Shown here: in pieces, positions 1 through 9,403 of the stretch | Layout of the letters: the number at the start of each line of letters is the position of its first letter | Numbering within the stretch: position 1 is the stretch's first letter | Source: Thamnocephalis sphaerospora | Lineage: Eukaryota; Zoopagomycota; Zoopagomycetes; Zoopagales; Sigmoideomycetaceae | Reading direction: 5' to 3' | NCBI GenBank assembly: GCA_003614735.1 | Contig: KZ992577.1 | Coordinates: 1 to 28,743, forward strand | Length of the DNA stretch: 28,743 nt | The notes under the pieces: generated by a model | Database searches by the model: none | What the model was told of the DNA's origin: nothing | The model's input: the letters and a program-made list of their open reading frames with translations, nothing else | Program-made: the position numbers and the translations under genes

Positions 1-295
1 AGCGCCCATTTGCAGCTTACGTCTGCCAAGACTGCCGCGTTATCGCGACGACGGTGGCGATTTAGCCGCTGCTGGCGATAGATACCGGCTGCAGCCTTTT
101 AAGCAGCTGTACAAGAGGATGGCAGCGCTGATCAGTCATCACAGCCTGCAGCGCCACCACTCCCACTTGTCTTCACCACCGCCACCGCCGTCCTTACGCC
201 ATCTTACGCTTACGACTACGGTACTGCCGTTACGAACTGCTTTGCCATCTACGCCCCCATCATCGTCAGACTGCAAATAACCACCCACTGCCGCC
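1..295. other. Upstream region of the fungalysin gene
   Basis: No gene is recognised in these bases. They lie directly before the fungalysin start codon and should hold its promoter and 5' leader. The last 150 bases are rich in CCACC/CCGCC pyrimidine-biased runs, as is common in fungal leaders. No clear TATA box is seen. Confidence 0.4.
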
Positions 296-2335
296 ATGCT
301 CATGAACGGCCGCATTGCCTTTTTGATTCTGGCAGCTGCCAGCGCTGCGGGGCTCTCCTTTGCGGAGCGTCTCAACGTCCAGCCGATCATCGCCGGCCCA
401 GGACCCAAATACGAAGTGTACGAGCGCTCCGAGATGCTCAAGAGCCAGCCGACTCGCCTGCTTCCGCCCAGCAATCTCGAGGAGGCTGCGCTTGATTTTG
501 TGCGCACTCAGCTCAAGGTCAAGAAGGGCGACTACAAGGTCAAGAGCGTCTACACCACCAATGACACGGGCGTCACCCACGTTCATCTGAAGCAGGTGTT
601 CAGGAACCTCGAGGTCAGCAACAGCGACATTACTCTGAATGTCGACAAGAACGGCAAGGTCATCACGTATGGCGACAACTTCTTCCGCGGTCGGGATGCG
701 TCTCGGCACAGTCTGTGGGCTGGCGCAGCATCCTCGCGCTTTGTCTCTCCCAGCAATGCGTTTAGCACGCTTGCCCAGCACATCGGCAAGCCGTTGGGCA
801 GCAGCAAGATTACCGAGGCTGCACTCAACAACCAGAACGGCGAAAGCGCCGAGTACGCGCTCAACGGCGTTCCAGGTGCCCTCGGTCAAGTGCTGGCGCG
901 CCAAGCATACGTGCAAGTCAACAAGGACACCCTTGAGGCGGCGTGGGAGATTACCGTCGATCTGGGCGACAACTATTTCAACGCTCACGTTTCGGCCGAC
1001 GGCAAGCGTGTCCTTTCGCTGATCGATTGGGTGTCGGACGCCAGCTACAACGTTATCCAGTTTGAGGGCGCCGACCCTACGACGACCCCGCGCACGCGTG
1101 TGATCGATCCAGCCTACAAGCCCGCGTCTCCCTACGGCTGGCACGATTTTGGCAACGGCACGACCACCAAGACCACAATTGGCAACAACGTGCAGGCTCA
1201 GGTGCCGTCCAAGATCCGGGCAAACGATGACGGAGAAGAAAAAGTGGTAGTGGAAGAATTCCGCCCCGAATCCGACAAGCTGGACTTTGACTTTGAGCTT
1301 GATCTGGCCAAGGAGCCGTCCGAGTACAGGGAGGCCGCTGTGAGCAACCTGTTCTACATGAACAACATCATGCACGATCTTTCCTACGCCTACGGCTTCA
1401 CCGAGGCTGCCGGCAACTTTCAGGAGAACAACTGGGACAAGGGCGGCAAGGGCGGCGATGCGGTGATTGCCAACGCGCAGGATTGGTCCGGCTATAACAA
1501 CGCCAACTTTGCGACGCCGCCTGATGGCATGCAGCCGCGCATGCGCATGTACATCTGGGATGCCACTACGCCAATGCGCGATGGCGATCTCGTCAACGAA
1601 ATCATTGCGCACGAGTACGGCCACGGCATTTCGAACCGACTTACCGGCGGTCCGCGCAACTCCAACTGCCTTGGCTGGGGCGAAGCTGGCGGTATGGGCG
1701 AAGGCTGGAGCGACTTTTTCGGCTACTGGCTGCAGTTCAAGAAGGAAGACAAGAACGACAAGATTACCAAGATCGGTCCGTATGTCACCGGAGACAAGGG
1801 CGTACGCGTCTACCCGTACTCCACCGACATGTCGGTCAACCCGACCACCTACGGCTATCGGAAGCAGCCCGGCTGGACGATGGTGCACAAGACCGGCGAG
1901 ATCTGGGCCAACATGCTCTACCAGATGTACTGGAATCTGGTGGACAAGCTCGGTTTCAGCGAGGACAAGTACTCGGTTGATCTTACCAAGGGCAACACGC
2001 TGGCGATGAAGCTGGTGATGGACGGTCTCAAGCTGCAGCCTTGCCGCCCGAGCTTTGTGGATGCACGTGATGCAATCATCCAGGCGGAGCAGCAGCTAAC
2101 CGGCGGTAAGCACGTGTGCGAAATCTGGAAGGCCTTTGCCAAGCGCGGTCTGGGCGTCCATGCCAAATCTTCCACCATCAAGGAGGACTTTACGCTGCCG
2201 GAAGAATGCGGTGGCCCCGCTGCGAATTCGCCCACAACGCCAGAGACGGCGCCCGAGCCGACTCCGACGTCGGTGCCACAGCCGCCTGTGTCGACACAGC
2301 CTCCCACCGAGACGCCAGCACCCAAGGAGGCCTAA
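296..2335 (+). CDS. Secreted fungalysin-type metalloprotease (peptidase family M36)
   Basis: This is a zinc endopeptidase made as a secreted pre-pro-enzyme of 679 residues in one uninterrupted exon. A hydrophobic signal peptide covers about residues 1-23. An FTP-type propeptide follows, and then the catalytic domain. The zinc site is HEYGH at residues 439-443. The likely third ligand is Glu469 in GEGWSDFF, 26 residues after the second His, which is the spacing known for fungalysins. The motif MNNIMHDLSYAYGFTEAAGN is also typical of the family. The last 35 or so residues form a Pro/Thr-rich tail beyond the usual end of the family, possibly an O-glycosylated linker. It stands out by having no introns, while most neighbours have several. 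An AATAAA signal lies 22 bases after the stop. The start is the first ATG that gives a signal peptide; a second Met two codons later would serve equally well. Confidence 0.97.
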   Translation: MLMNGRIAFLILAAASAAGLSFAERLNVQPIIAGPGPKYEVYERSEMLKSQPTRLLPPSNLEEAALDFVRTQLKVKKGDYKVKSVYTTNDTGVTHVHLKQVFRNLEVSNSDITLNVDKNGKVITYGDNFFRGRDASRHSLWAGAASSRFVSPSNAFSTLAQHIGKPLGSSKITEAALNNQNGESAEYALNGVPGALGQVLARQAYVQVNKDTLEAAWEITVDLGDNYFNAHVSADGKRVLSLIDWVSDASYNVIQFEGADPTTTPRTRVIDPAYKPASPYGWHDFGNGTTTKTTIGNNVQAQVPSKIRANDDGEEKVVVEEFRPESDKLDFDFELDLAKEPSEYREAAVSNLFYMNNIMHDLSYAYGFTEAAGNFQENNWDKGGKGGDAVIANAQDWSGYNNANFATPPDGMQPRMRMYIWDATTPMRDGDLVNEIIAHEYGHGISNRLTGGPRNSNCLGWGEAGGMGEGWSDFFGYWLQFKKEDKNDKITKIGPYVTGDKGVRVYPYSTDMSVNPTTYGYRKQPGWTMVHKTGEIWANMLYQMYWNLVDKLGFSEDKYSVDLTKGNTLAMKLVMDGLKLQPCRPSFVDARDAIIQAEQQLTGGKHVCEIWKAFAKRGLGVHAKSSTIKEDFTLPEECGGPAANSPTTPETAPEPTPTSVPQPPVSTQPPTETPAPKEA

Positions 2336-2897
2336 TCTCGCACTGCTAATTACGGAAATAAATAACGCTTGTAATCCGATATTTGTAGTCATGGGCAATA
2401 TTGGCGCGAGTGCTGGGTGGAATAATGTTGGGCATGTTTAGCAACGCAGCAAACGGATTCGAATACATTGCTGCTGCTGCTGGACCATCGTATGCGCGCA
2501 GCATGGCGAGCGTGCTGTGTAGGCATGTCAGGTATCCACGTTTCAAACTGCAACGCACTAGTGACGCTGCACTGTGTCCGTACGGGCGACAGTGTATCGT
2601 ACATTGATTCAGGTCAACATTTACGCGCTTGCATCTGCGGTAGAACTACGCGTCTGTAAGCATGGAATATGCGTGTTTTGGTTGGTTCGGCCTATCAGAT
2701 AACCGGCAGGGTCTAGACGTTTGGTCGTACGACATACGCGCGCCCGTGGTCAATGCCGCCGACTTTGCGTGTCGCGCCATCCTTGCCTTCTGCCCTCAGG
2801 ACCCGTCGCCAAACTTGTTCATCGCCATTCTCTGTCGCCGCCACGCTTCTTTGCATGTATGGGAGCAGTAACGTCTACTTTGCTGTTCAATCGCACT
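2336..2897. other. Intergenic region, fungalysin to methyltransferase
   Basis: It holds the fungalysin 3' end and the methyltransferase promoter and leader. Short open frames are present on both strands, but none has recognisable motifs or splice continuity. An ATG at 2859, in frame with the methyltransferase start at 2898, could extend that protein by 13 residues. Confidence 0.4.
2357..2362 (+). terminator. Polyadenylation signal of the fungalysin gene
   Basis: AATAAA lies 22 bases after the fungalysin stop codon, inside an A-rich stretch. Position and sequence fit a eukaryotic poly(A) signal. Confidence 0.5.
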
Positions 2898-4025
2898 ATG
2901 GATACACTCACGCAAGACAACAGTAGCGGCAGCCGAGGCAGCAGCAAGACGGTAGACAAGTTTGCCTTTGCTGACGGCCGCCGCTACCACAACGAGCCCA
3001 ACTGTCCGTACCCGCTGCCAAATGACCTGGAAGAAGTCAGCCGGTGGGTGGATGCGCATGCACATGAGCACTTGCAGAGCATAAAATTCAGCAGCATGCC
3101 ACGGTGCTAACCATCCTCTAGACTCGATATACAACACTATGCGATTCAGCAAGTGACGCAGAAAAGATATCACGCGCCACTGGAAAGCCCCAGGCGGGCC
3201 CTTGATATTGCCACCGGTACCGGCATTTGGATGATGGTGCGCTAATTGCACGCGCTGTGCCACACCAATGGCACCCATTTCTCATTGTCTGTGTGTCGCG
3301 CTCTTGTCCTGCGCTGCTTCCATGCAGGAGATGGCCTCGGACTTTCCCGAGTGCGAATTCACCGGTGTCGACATTGCGCCACTGCAGCCGACGACCGTTC
3401 TACCGCCAAACTGCACGTTCAAGGCCGCCAACCTGCTGGAAGGTGAGCGATCGCGTTCGCACATGGCTAGCTCAGGAGATGCGCTAATGCAGCCGGCTAT
3501 CCTGCCCACACTGCAGGTTTTTCATATCCAGACGGCTATTTTGACTATGTAAGACACAGCCTACTTGTCGCGGCCATTCCAGAGGGCAAATGGATGCCCT
3601 ATGTCCAGGAATGCGCGCGCATCTGCGCCTCTGGCGGATGGGTGGAGATGGTTGAGATTAGCAGCAGAGGCCAGGGCGGCGGGCCGGTGCTGCAGAGGCT
3701 CGGTAAAATGCTGGTGGAAGCCTTTCGTGCCCGCGGACTGGGCTCAGATACCGCCGATGAGCTGGATAAGCTTATGATCGAAGCGGGTCTTGTAGATGTT
3801 GTGGCCAAGGAATACAAAGTATCCATTGGTAGCCGAGGCGGCAGCGCGGGTGAGCTCTTCTTCAGAGACATCAGCATGGGCCAGATTGCGCTGGCGCCGC
3901 TCTACGCTAAAACGCACGGCATGGCACGCGAAGAGCTGGAACAGCTTGTGCTGCAAACCGAGGAGGAGATCAAACACTACGAAATGTCGCTGTTTCTCCG
4001 CATCTACATTGGCCGTAAACCGTAG
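2898..4025 (+). CDS. SAM-dependent class I methyltransferase
   Basis: This is a Rossmann-fold methyltransferase of the type common in fungal secondary-metabolism and LaeA-like sets; the substrate cannot be told. Exons are 2898-3043, 3122-3236, 3328-3442 and 3517-4025, giving 294 residues. Exon 1 has the family start RRYHNEPNCPYPLPND, continuing across intron 1 into RLDIQHYAIQ. Exon 2 carries the SAM-binding motif I, ALDIATGTGIW. Exon 3 has FTGVDIAP, whose acidic residue should contact the SAM ribose. Exon 4 has YPDGYFDYV followed by the post-motif region. Intron 1 has a clear GCTAAC branch point 12 bases before its TAG acceptor. The frame is unbroken over all three joins. An in-frame ATG at 2859 is an alternative start. 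It is followed on the same strand by the acyl-CoA ligase, so the two may act in one pathway, which is inference. Confidence 0.9.
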
Positions 4026-4613
4026 CAGCCGCCTCCTGTCCCTGGTTGACACACCTTCGCATACTGTCAAGCGTTACGCGAAAGCAGCCGTATCAGCATG
4101 GCTAGATGCGCGAGGCTTTTACGCGCTACATGTGCTTTTACCTTTGCGTTACACACTGACATTGGTTAAAGATGCAATGTGCCGTACAAAATCATAGCGC
4201 GATACATTTGTTGCTCTTCTCATCCCGTTTTTCAGTAGAAACGGTAGTGGTCGGGGCTAACTGGGCATGCCTGATCGTCCGCCTTCGGCTATACGTGGAA
4301 AGCGAAAGCCTGTACGGTGGTGTCCAGTGCAGCGTCGCCATAGTAGATGTATAGCACAGCGGCAGTACCGGAACTGCGGCCAATGGGGTGCTGAATTACG
4401 CCAGGAAGCAGGAGCACTCAAGTAATGCACGTATGCGCGGCAAACTGCACAAGCAACTGGCTATTGCCGTGTACACCAACAGCATCGCAAGCTATGAGCA
4501 GGTGACGGTGATGCCGCACCATTATCTCTAGCAACGCAAATGGCCAACCCCTTACCAGACCACACAGGTTATTTCCCTCCGCCACCAACTCTTGCCTGTG
4601 CACTGGCTCCACT
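4026..4613. other. Intergenic region, methyltransferase to acyl-CoA ligase
   Basis: I see no gene, repeat or clear TATA box in this stretch. It should hold the methyltransferase 3' end and the promoter of the downstream acyl-CoA ligase. Confidence 0.4.
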
Positions 4614-6432
4614 ATGCTCTACCGCTCTAAGCTGCCAGACGTTGAGGTGCCTCGAGAGGATGTTTTCCACTTTCTCTTTGAGCGGCCTGATCGCCGTAGC
4701 GGTGAGCACGCAGAGCTGCTGATTGATGCGCATAGCACCCGACGGATGACGGCCGGTCAGCTACGCAAGGCCAGTTTGTGCTTTGCTGGTGGACTCCAAC
4801 AAAAGCTGGGCACTCAGGATGGCCAGGTGCTGGCGATATTTTCCTGCAACGACGCAAGTACATGCAAGCGACAGACGCCAGACGGCCGGGAATAGCCCTG
4901 CTAACTGTACCTCTTCTCTTTCGCCTGTAATATTACGTACAGTTTGACTATCCAGCGGTGGTTTTTGGCTCGCTGGCTGCCGGTCTGACGGTAACCACGG
5001 CAAACCCAGCCTGCCATACTCACGAACTAGTACATCAGCTGCGAAACTCCAATGCCAAGTACATTGTCGCTGGCTTTGATGTGCTTTCCGTTGCCAAGGA
5101 AGCGGCAGCAGAAATGGGCATTCCCGCTGCGCATGTGGTTGTGATGGGTGCACGTGGACCAGATGATGCCGAGCCTTTGCATGCAAGCGGGCATATCACC
5201 GTGGGTGCACTGCTTGCAGCACAGCCCATCTCTACGCCAGTTCGCTTGGCGCCAGCTGAGACTGTCACGCGTACGGCATATCTCTGCTACTCGTCTGGAA
5301 CCACTGGCAGACCAAAGGGCGTTGAACTAACACACTACAATGTCGTTGCCAATCTGCTGCAGTGTGTAGCGGTGGAGTCGGAAAACTGGCGTCAACGTCC
5401 AGCTGCGACAGAGGTGCACGTGTGCATGCTTCCGCTTTACCATGCATACGCACTCTTGGTCGAGCTAAACACTGCAATATTGCGACGATCGGCCGCAATC
5501 GTCATGCGGCATTTCCAGTTGGAATCGCTGTTGCAGCTGATTCAGCGCCATCGAGTAACCATGCTTTACATCGTGCCACCCATCTGCCTCATGTTTGCCA
5601 AGGACCCGCTGGTCGACAAGTATGATCTAAGCAGTCTGCGTGATGTGATATCTGCCGCGGCACCGCTGGGTGTCGATGTTGTCGAGGCGGTGCACAAGCG
5701 GCTAGGCATCCGCGTGCGGCAGGCATATGGCATGACAGAAGCAGCGCCCATCATTTTGATGAGTCCAGCAGGTGATGTCAGCGACCGTAGCGCTGGCATC
5801 CTGCTCCCGAATCAGGAGGCTAGGATTATCGATCTTGATGGAAACGGTAAGACAGCGACAGAGCACCGGCTGTGTGGTGCACTAGCGGCTAATGCCACGT
5901 GCTGGACATTGCAGACGTGGCGCCGGGAGAGACAGGCGAACTGTGTGTGCGCGGGCCAAACGTGATGAAAGGCTATCTGAACAATCCCGCCGCTACGACA
6001 GAGATTATCGACACCAACGGTTTTCTGCATACCGGCGACATTGTGCGCATCGACTCCAGCGGACGCTTTTACGTCGTGGATCGTATCAAGGAACTCATCA
6101 AGTACAAGGGCTTTCAGGTGGCACCGGCCGATCTGGAGGCGATATTGCAAAAGCACAATGCAGTGGCAGATGCCGCCGTCATTGGCATTCAGTGCAAAGA
6201 ACAGGCTACCGAGCTGCCCAAAGCATATGTAGCGCTAAAGCCGAGCCATCATGGCAAGATCAGTGAGCTAGAGCTTGTGGCTTACGTGGATGCTCGCGTA
6301 GCAGCACATAAGCGGCTGCGTGGAGGCGTAGAGTTTATCGACGTCATCCCGCGCTCGCCGTCGGGAAAAATCTTGCGTCGCCTGCTACGAGAACGCAGCA
6401 TCGGCCGTCCGGTCGGCGTCGCCCATTTGTAG
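4614..6432 (+). CDS. 4-coumarate-CoA-ligase-like acyl-CoA synthetase, probably peroxisomal
   Basis: This ANL-superfamily enzyme activates a carboxylic acid to its CoA thioester through an acyl-adenylate. Exons are 4614-4853, 4943-5846 and 5915-6432, giving 553 residues, the usual family length. The ATP-binding P-loop is YSSGTTGRPKGVELTH, the aromatic/acid motif is QAYGMTEAAP, the hinge region is GRFYVVDRIKELIKYKGFQV, and the catalytic Lys lies in PRSPSGKILRR near the end. The protein ends in AHL, which fits the peroxisomal PTS1 consensus [SAC][KRH][LM]; fungal 4CL-like enzymes are often peroxisomal. Intron 1 (4854-4942) has a GC donor (GCAAGT): it is the only join I found that keeps the frame and yields the expected family sequence FSCND-FDYPAVVFG. 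Intron 2 has a GCTAAT branch point. The substrate could be a phenylpropanoid-like acid or a fatty acid; the sequence does not decide. Confidence 0.93.
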
Positions 6433-6519
6433 TCCCCTTTAGTGGCACGCTGATGTTGGGCGCTCTTTGCGCTGAAAAGTCAATTGCATAAACGTATCGT
6501 TATCCAACACTGCGGCCAA

Positions 6520-6525
6520 TTTATT
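6520..6525 (-). terminator. Polyadenylation signal of the pseudokinase gene
   Basis: AATAAA on the minus strand lies about 40 bases after the stop codon of the pseudokinase gene. The converging acyl-CoA ligase ends at 6432, so the two 3' ends share this short spacer. Confidence 0.4.
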
Positions 6526-6565
6526 ATTACACGTCTTTTGCACGCTTGCAAAAGACATTGGTGGT

Positions 6566-7897
6566 CTATTTTGGTTCACTTCTAGCAAATGGATTCACGG
6601 TGGTTGCTGCCAGTTTGAGCAGCGACCATATGCTCACAGGGTTGCTCAAATTAGGCGGCTGAGTATCGCCACTTTTTGCAAGCTCCTCAAGCAGCGTTGC
6701 ATTCAACTTGCTCACCGTGGGTCTAGTGATGGCGTTGGCGTCTAGCAGCGTTTCCATGAGCTTAAGCAAAGGCTGGTTGTGCGATGTCTCAACCGGAGGG
6801 AATGTGTTGTTTCCGGTCGTCGCCACATCCGCCAACACGTTTTCAAAAGTCTCCAGCGGCCAAGGGACGGCTCCAGATACGACAGAGTCGAAACCGTAGG
6901 GCGGCATGCCAGTCAGCGCATCGTAGATGGTTGCGCCAAGCATCCAGGAGCTGCGTTGGCGCATATCTACTTTGCGAAGTTTGGAGTAGTCCTCGGGTGG
7001 CTGGTAGCCGTAATCGCACAAAAACCTTTCGCGCCGGCTTTCTGTCGTTACGACCCAAAACAGGCTGAAATCGTTAGACATGGGAATGCCCCACAAGGAG
7101 TAAGAGCTGGTGATGATGATTTCAGGTATGCTGCTCGCTAGATCTTGGCGAACCATGATATCTACATCACAGCCAACAGCATGCGTAAGACATCAACGCG
7201 GCTAGCATCCGACCGTACACCGGGCAACGTACTCTCAGTATTGATGTTTTCGTGAACTAGAGAGACACTTTCCAGATACCGAAGCGCTGTAAACGCCAGC
7301 CAATCGGTGAGTGTCAGATTATGCGATACAAATCTGCGCATAGCGTACGCGTACCCGCAACGACCTGTGTAATGATAGCTGGCAGCGCTTTGTCTTTTTG
7401 CTTGGGGTTCATCTGCTGCATATATTCCTTCAGACTGACGCTCCTTGGCCATGTCGACAATGTGCAGAAATAGCCGCCTATTTTCTTGGTTACCGGCTTT
7501 GCAAACATATGCTTGACGATCGGAGACATTCCATATTTTTTTGGATCTCCAGCTTGAATCGTCTGAGTTGCGGGGCAAAGTAAATGCACAGTGGCAGCAC
7601 GCCTGTACGCTTCATGTTACGCACCTCAATAGCACTGATCTCCCGATTAAATGACTCTACGCGCTGGGTACATGCAATCAGACCGTCCCGGCCTTGGTAC
7701 ACGACTCGAGCGGTGTAGTTGTACCAGTATGCGAGTGGAAGCTCCTTTTTGATGGTGAGGTCAGGAATGTCTAGCCATTTGGGGGCGCGTGGAGCGTCAT
7801 CTGCCCGGGCAACCAGGCGCTGCGGACTAGCGTGCGAATTATGCCACAGCGCAGCAGTGGTTATTGCAAACAGTGCCCCCGCAAGAGCGAAACGCAT
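6566..7897 (-). CDS. Secreted or luminal protein-kinase-like protein (predicted pseudokinase)
   Basis: Exons (descending) are 7897-7625, 7562-7355, 7286-7221 and 7161-6566, giving 380 residues. Residues 1-23 look like a signal peptide, so the kinase fold would face outside the cell or the secretory lumen. The fold is supported by VESFNREISAIE (helix C region), YFCTLSTWPRSVSLKEYM (hinge region), IITQVVAALRYLESVSLVHE (helix E and catalytic loop) and SWMLGATIYDALTGMPPYG (subdomain IX). Catalytic residues appear lost: HRD is replaced by HEN at 172-174, the DFG site reads about SSY at 201-203, and no VAIK lysine is evident where ACTQRV stands. An apparent frame jump near 7530 is explained by the intron 7563-7624, so the gene looks intact. 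The next ATG upstream in frame is absent; the frame opens further only with non-ATG codons. Function is unknown; fungal secreted kinase-like families exist, but I cannot name this one. Confidence 0.82.
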
Positions 7898-9403
7898 GGT
7901 GCCTGGCCAGTGTTCCGCCAAACTGATGCAAGCTGCGCTATAGTAAATGACGGCAAGCGGCAGGAATGAAAGAGACAATGGATATGCAAAGGATGTAAAA
8001 TGGGCGTCTACGTGGTGGCCTACGCTGCTGTCGCCTTATATGGAGGACAGCACGATGTGCATCGCTATGACGGCAGGACCACCAAAATCGGTCTCCTGTC
8101 CGCGCGGAGCGACCGGGTATCGTCTAGGCAGTCTACAGACCATCGGGCGGCTTCCTGCAAAGTAGCATGGCCATGCGCAGGCTTCCTGTCTAGGCATGGC
8201 ACATTGCGTGTTTCATAGCTTTCAAATATAGTGGCACGTTATGCTGTTGCTGCACGAGTGGCCATCCGTATATGGCTTTCGCCTCCCAAGGTCATCGTTT
8301 CATGTCGCGCTGCTTGATTGCGGAGCCATGCAGGCGCATAAACTACAGGTTGTAGCCATTGTTTTGTGTGCATGCGTGTCTGACCGCCGCAATGGCATTG
8401 TCCGAGTATCCCATCGTGGCATGCGGACGGCCAGTATGTCGGTATCAACTGCTGCTAGGCGTGTATCTATACCCTGATGCCATAGCGTGCCGGTAAGCGC
8501 GTGATTAAGCTGGGCTTTGCAGAATCAGCAGGCATGCGACCTGCCCACTGTCTCCGTGTCGACTCGCAAGCGTAATTCGCTTGTGGTCAGTCATTACGTG
8601 GTAATATGATCAACGCGTCAAACCGCCGCTGAATGGCAGAGAAACAGCGGCGTACGCCTTTGTCGAGTAAGCGCTGGTACGAGTTTGCAGCAAAGTGTTT
8701 GGGCAGAAACTACTAGCCGCACTAAAGTGATCGTCCCGTTGATCATCCGCAAAGGCTCGGTACTGCTGATTTCATGTATCGTGGCACGGCAAAGCGGGGC
8801 AAAAGCCGGGACTTTGGCAGAGCACAATAGCGTACACGCTTGAAAAGAGCGAATAGCGATGCAAACATTCAAGGCAGTCCATGCGTTGGCAGGTGCATGG
8901 CGCGTGTGCACTACACGATTGCACTGAGGGCACCTTTGAGCGGCTGCGCTGCATAGACTGCACGAGCGATGGTCTGCTGCATGAGGTAATGCAGTTTCTT
9001 TAGGCACCGCACACTATGCGTGCTTGTGAGCTGAACAAAGTGGCAGGCCAGCGGTAGAGCGTGTGACCTTCCGAGTTTGAAGGCAGCGTCCAGCCTACGT
9101 ATGCATGCGTGAGCGGTGCTGCCACGCGTGCAGATGGCGGCGCTTTCACGAGTGTCACGCACCACAGCAATCGTTCTTATTCGCTCTAAACAGTGCATGC
9201 ACAGCGCTTTCATGCACAACAGGCTACTGCCTTTGCTGTTTGGTGACCATATAAGGTTGCGCAAACGAGCGGCCAAAGCGGAAATGCCATCGCCCACCGT
9301 GTTTAAACAGCAAACGCAATAGCCTCTTTGATCCGCCGCCGCATCCGCACGTACATATAGTCAACGCTGAAGCCTACCCGACTGCTGCCAGAAACTGCGG
9401 GAA
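7898..9403. other. 1.5-kb gene-free region between divergent pseudokinase and P450 genes
   Basis: This is the longest gene-free stretch in the window. It must hold both divergent promoters. Short open frames occur, the longest about 128 codons, but none shows motifs, a signal peptide or splice-linked continuity. No tRNA, repeat array or mobile element was recognised. The extra length compared with other spacers might reflect a lost gene. Confidence 0.4.
9354..9360 (+). promoter_or_regulatory. TATA-like element before the P450 gene
   Basis: CATATAG lies 44 bases upstream of the P450 start codon. It is a weak match and is called only from position. Confidence 0.25.

Noticed and set aside
266-1888. 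540-codon open frame on the minus strand
   Set aside because: It lies opposite the fungalysin gene, whose codon use creates a long antisense frame. The translation has no coherent domain.
7500-7560. Apparent frameshift at a run of seven A bases in the pseudokinase gene
   Set aside because: The intron 7563-7624 (GTGCGT donor, CTCAG acceptor, both phase 0) explains the change of frame and gives the expected helix C sequence, so no break is needed.
8618-9297. Overlapping 128-129-codon minus-strand frames in the large gene-free region
   Set aside because: There is no recognisable motif, hydrophobic segment or matching splice signals; both look like chance frames in moderately GC-rich DNA.
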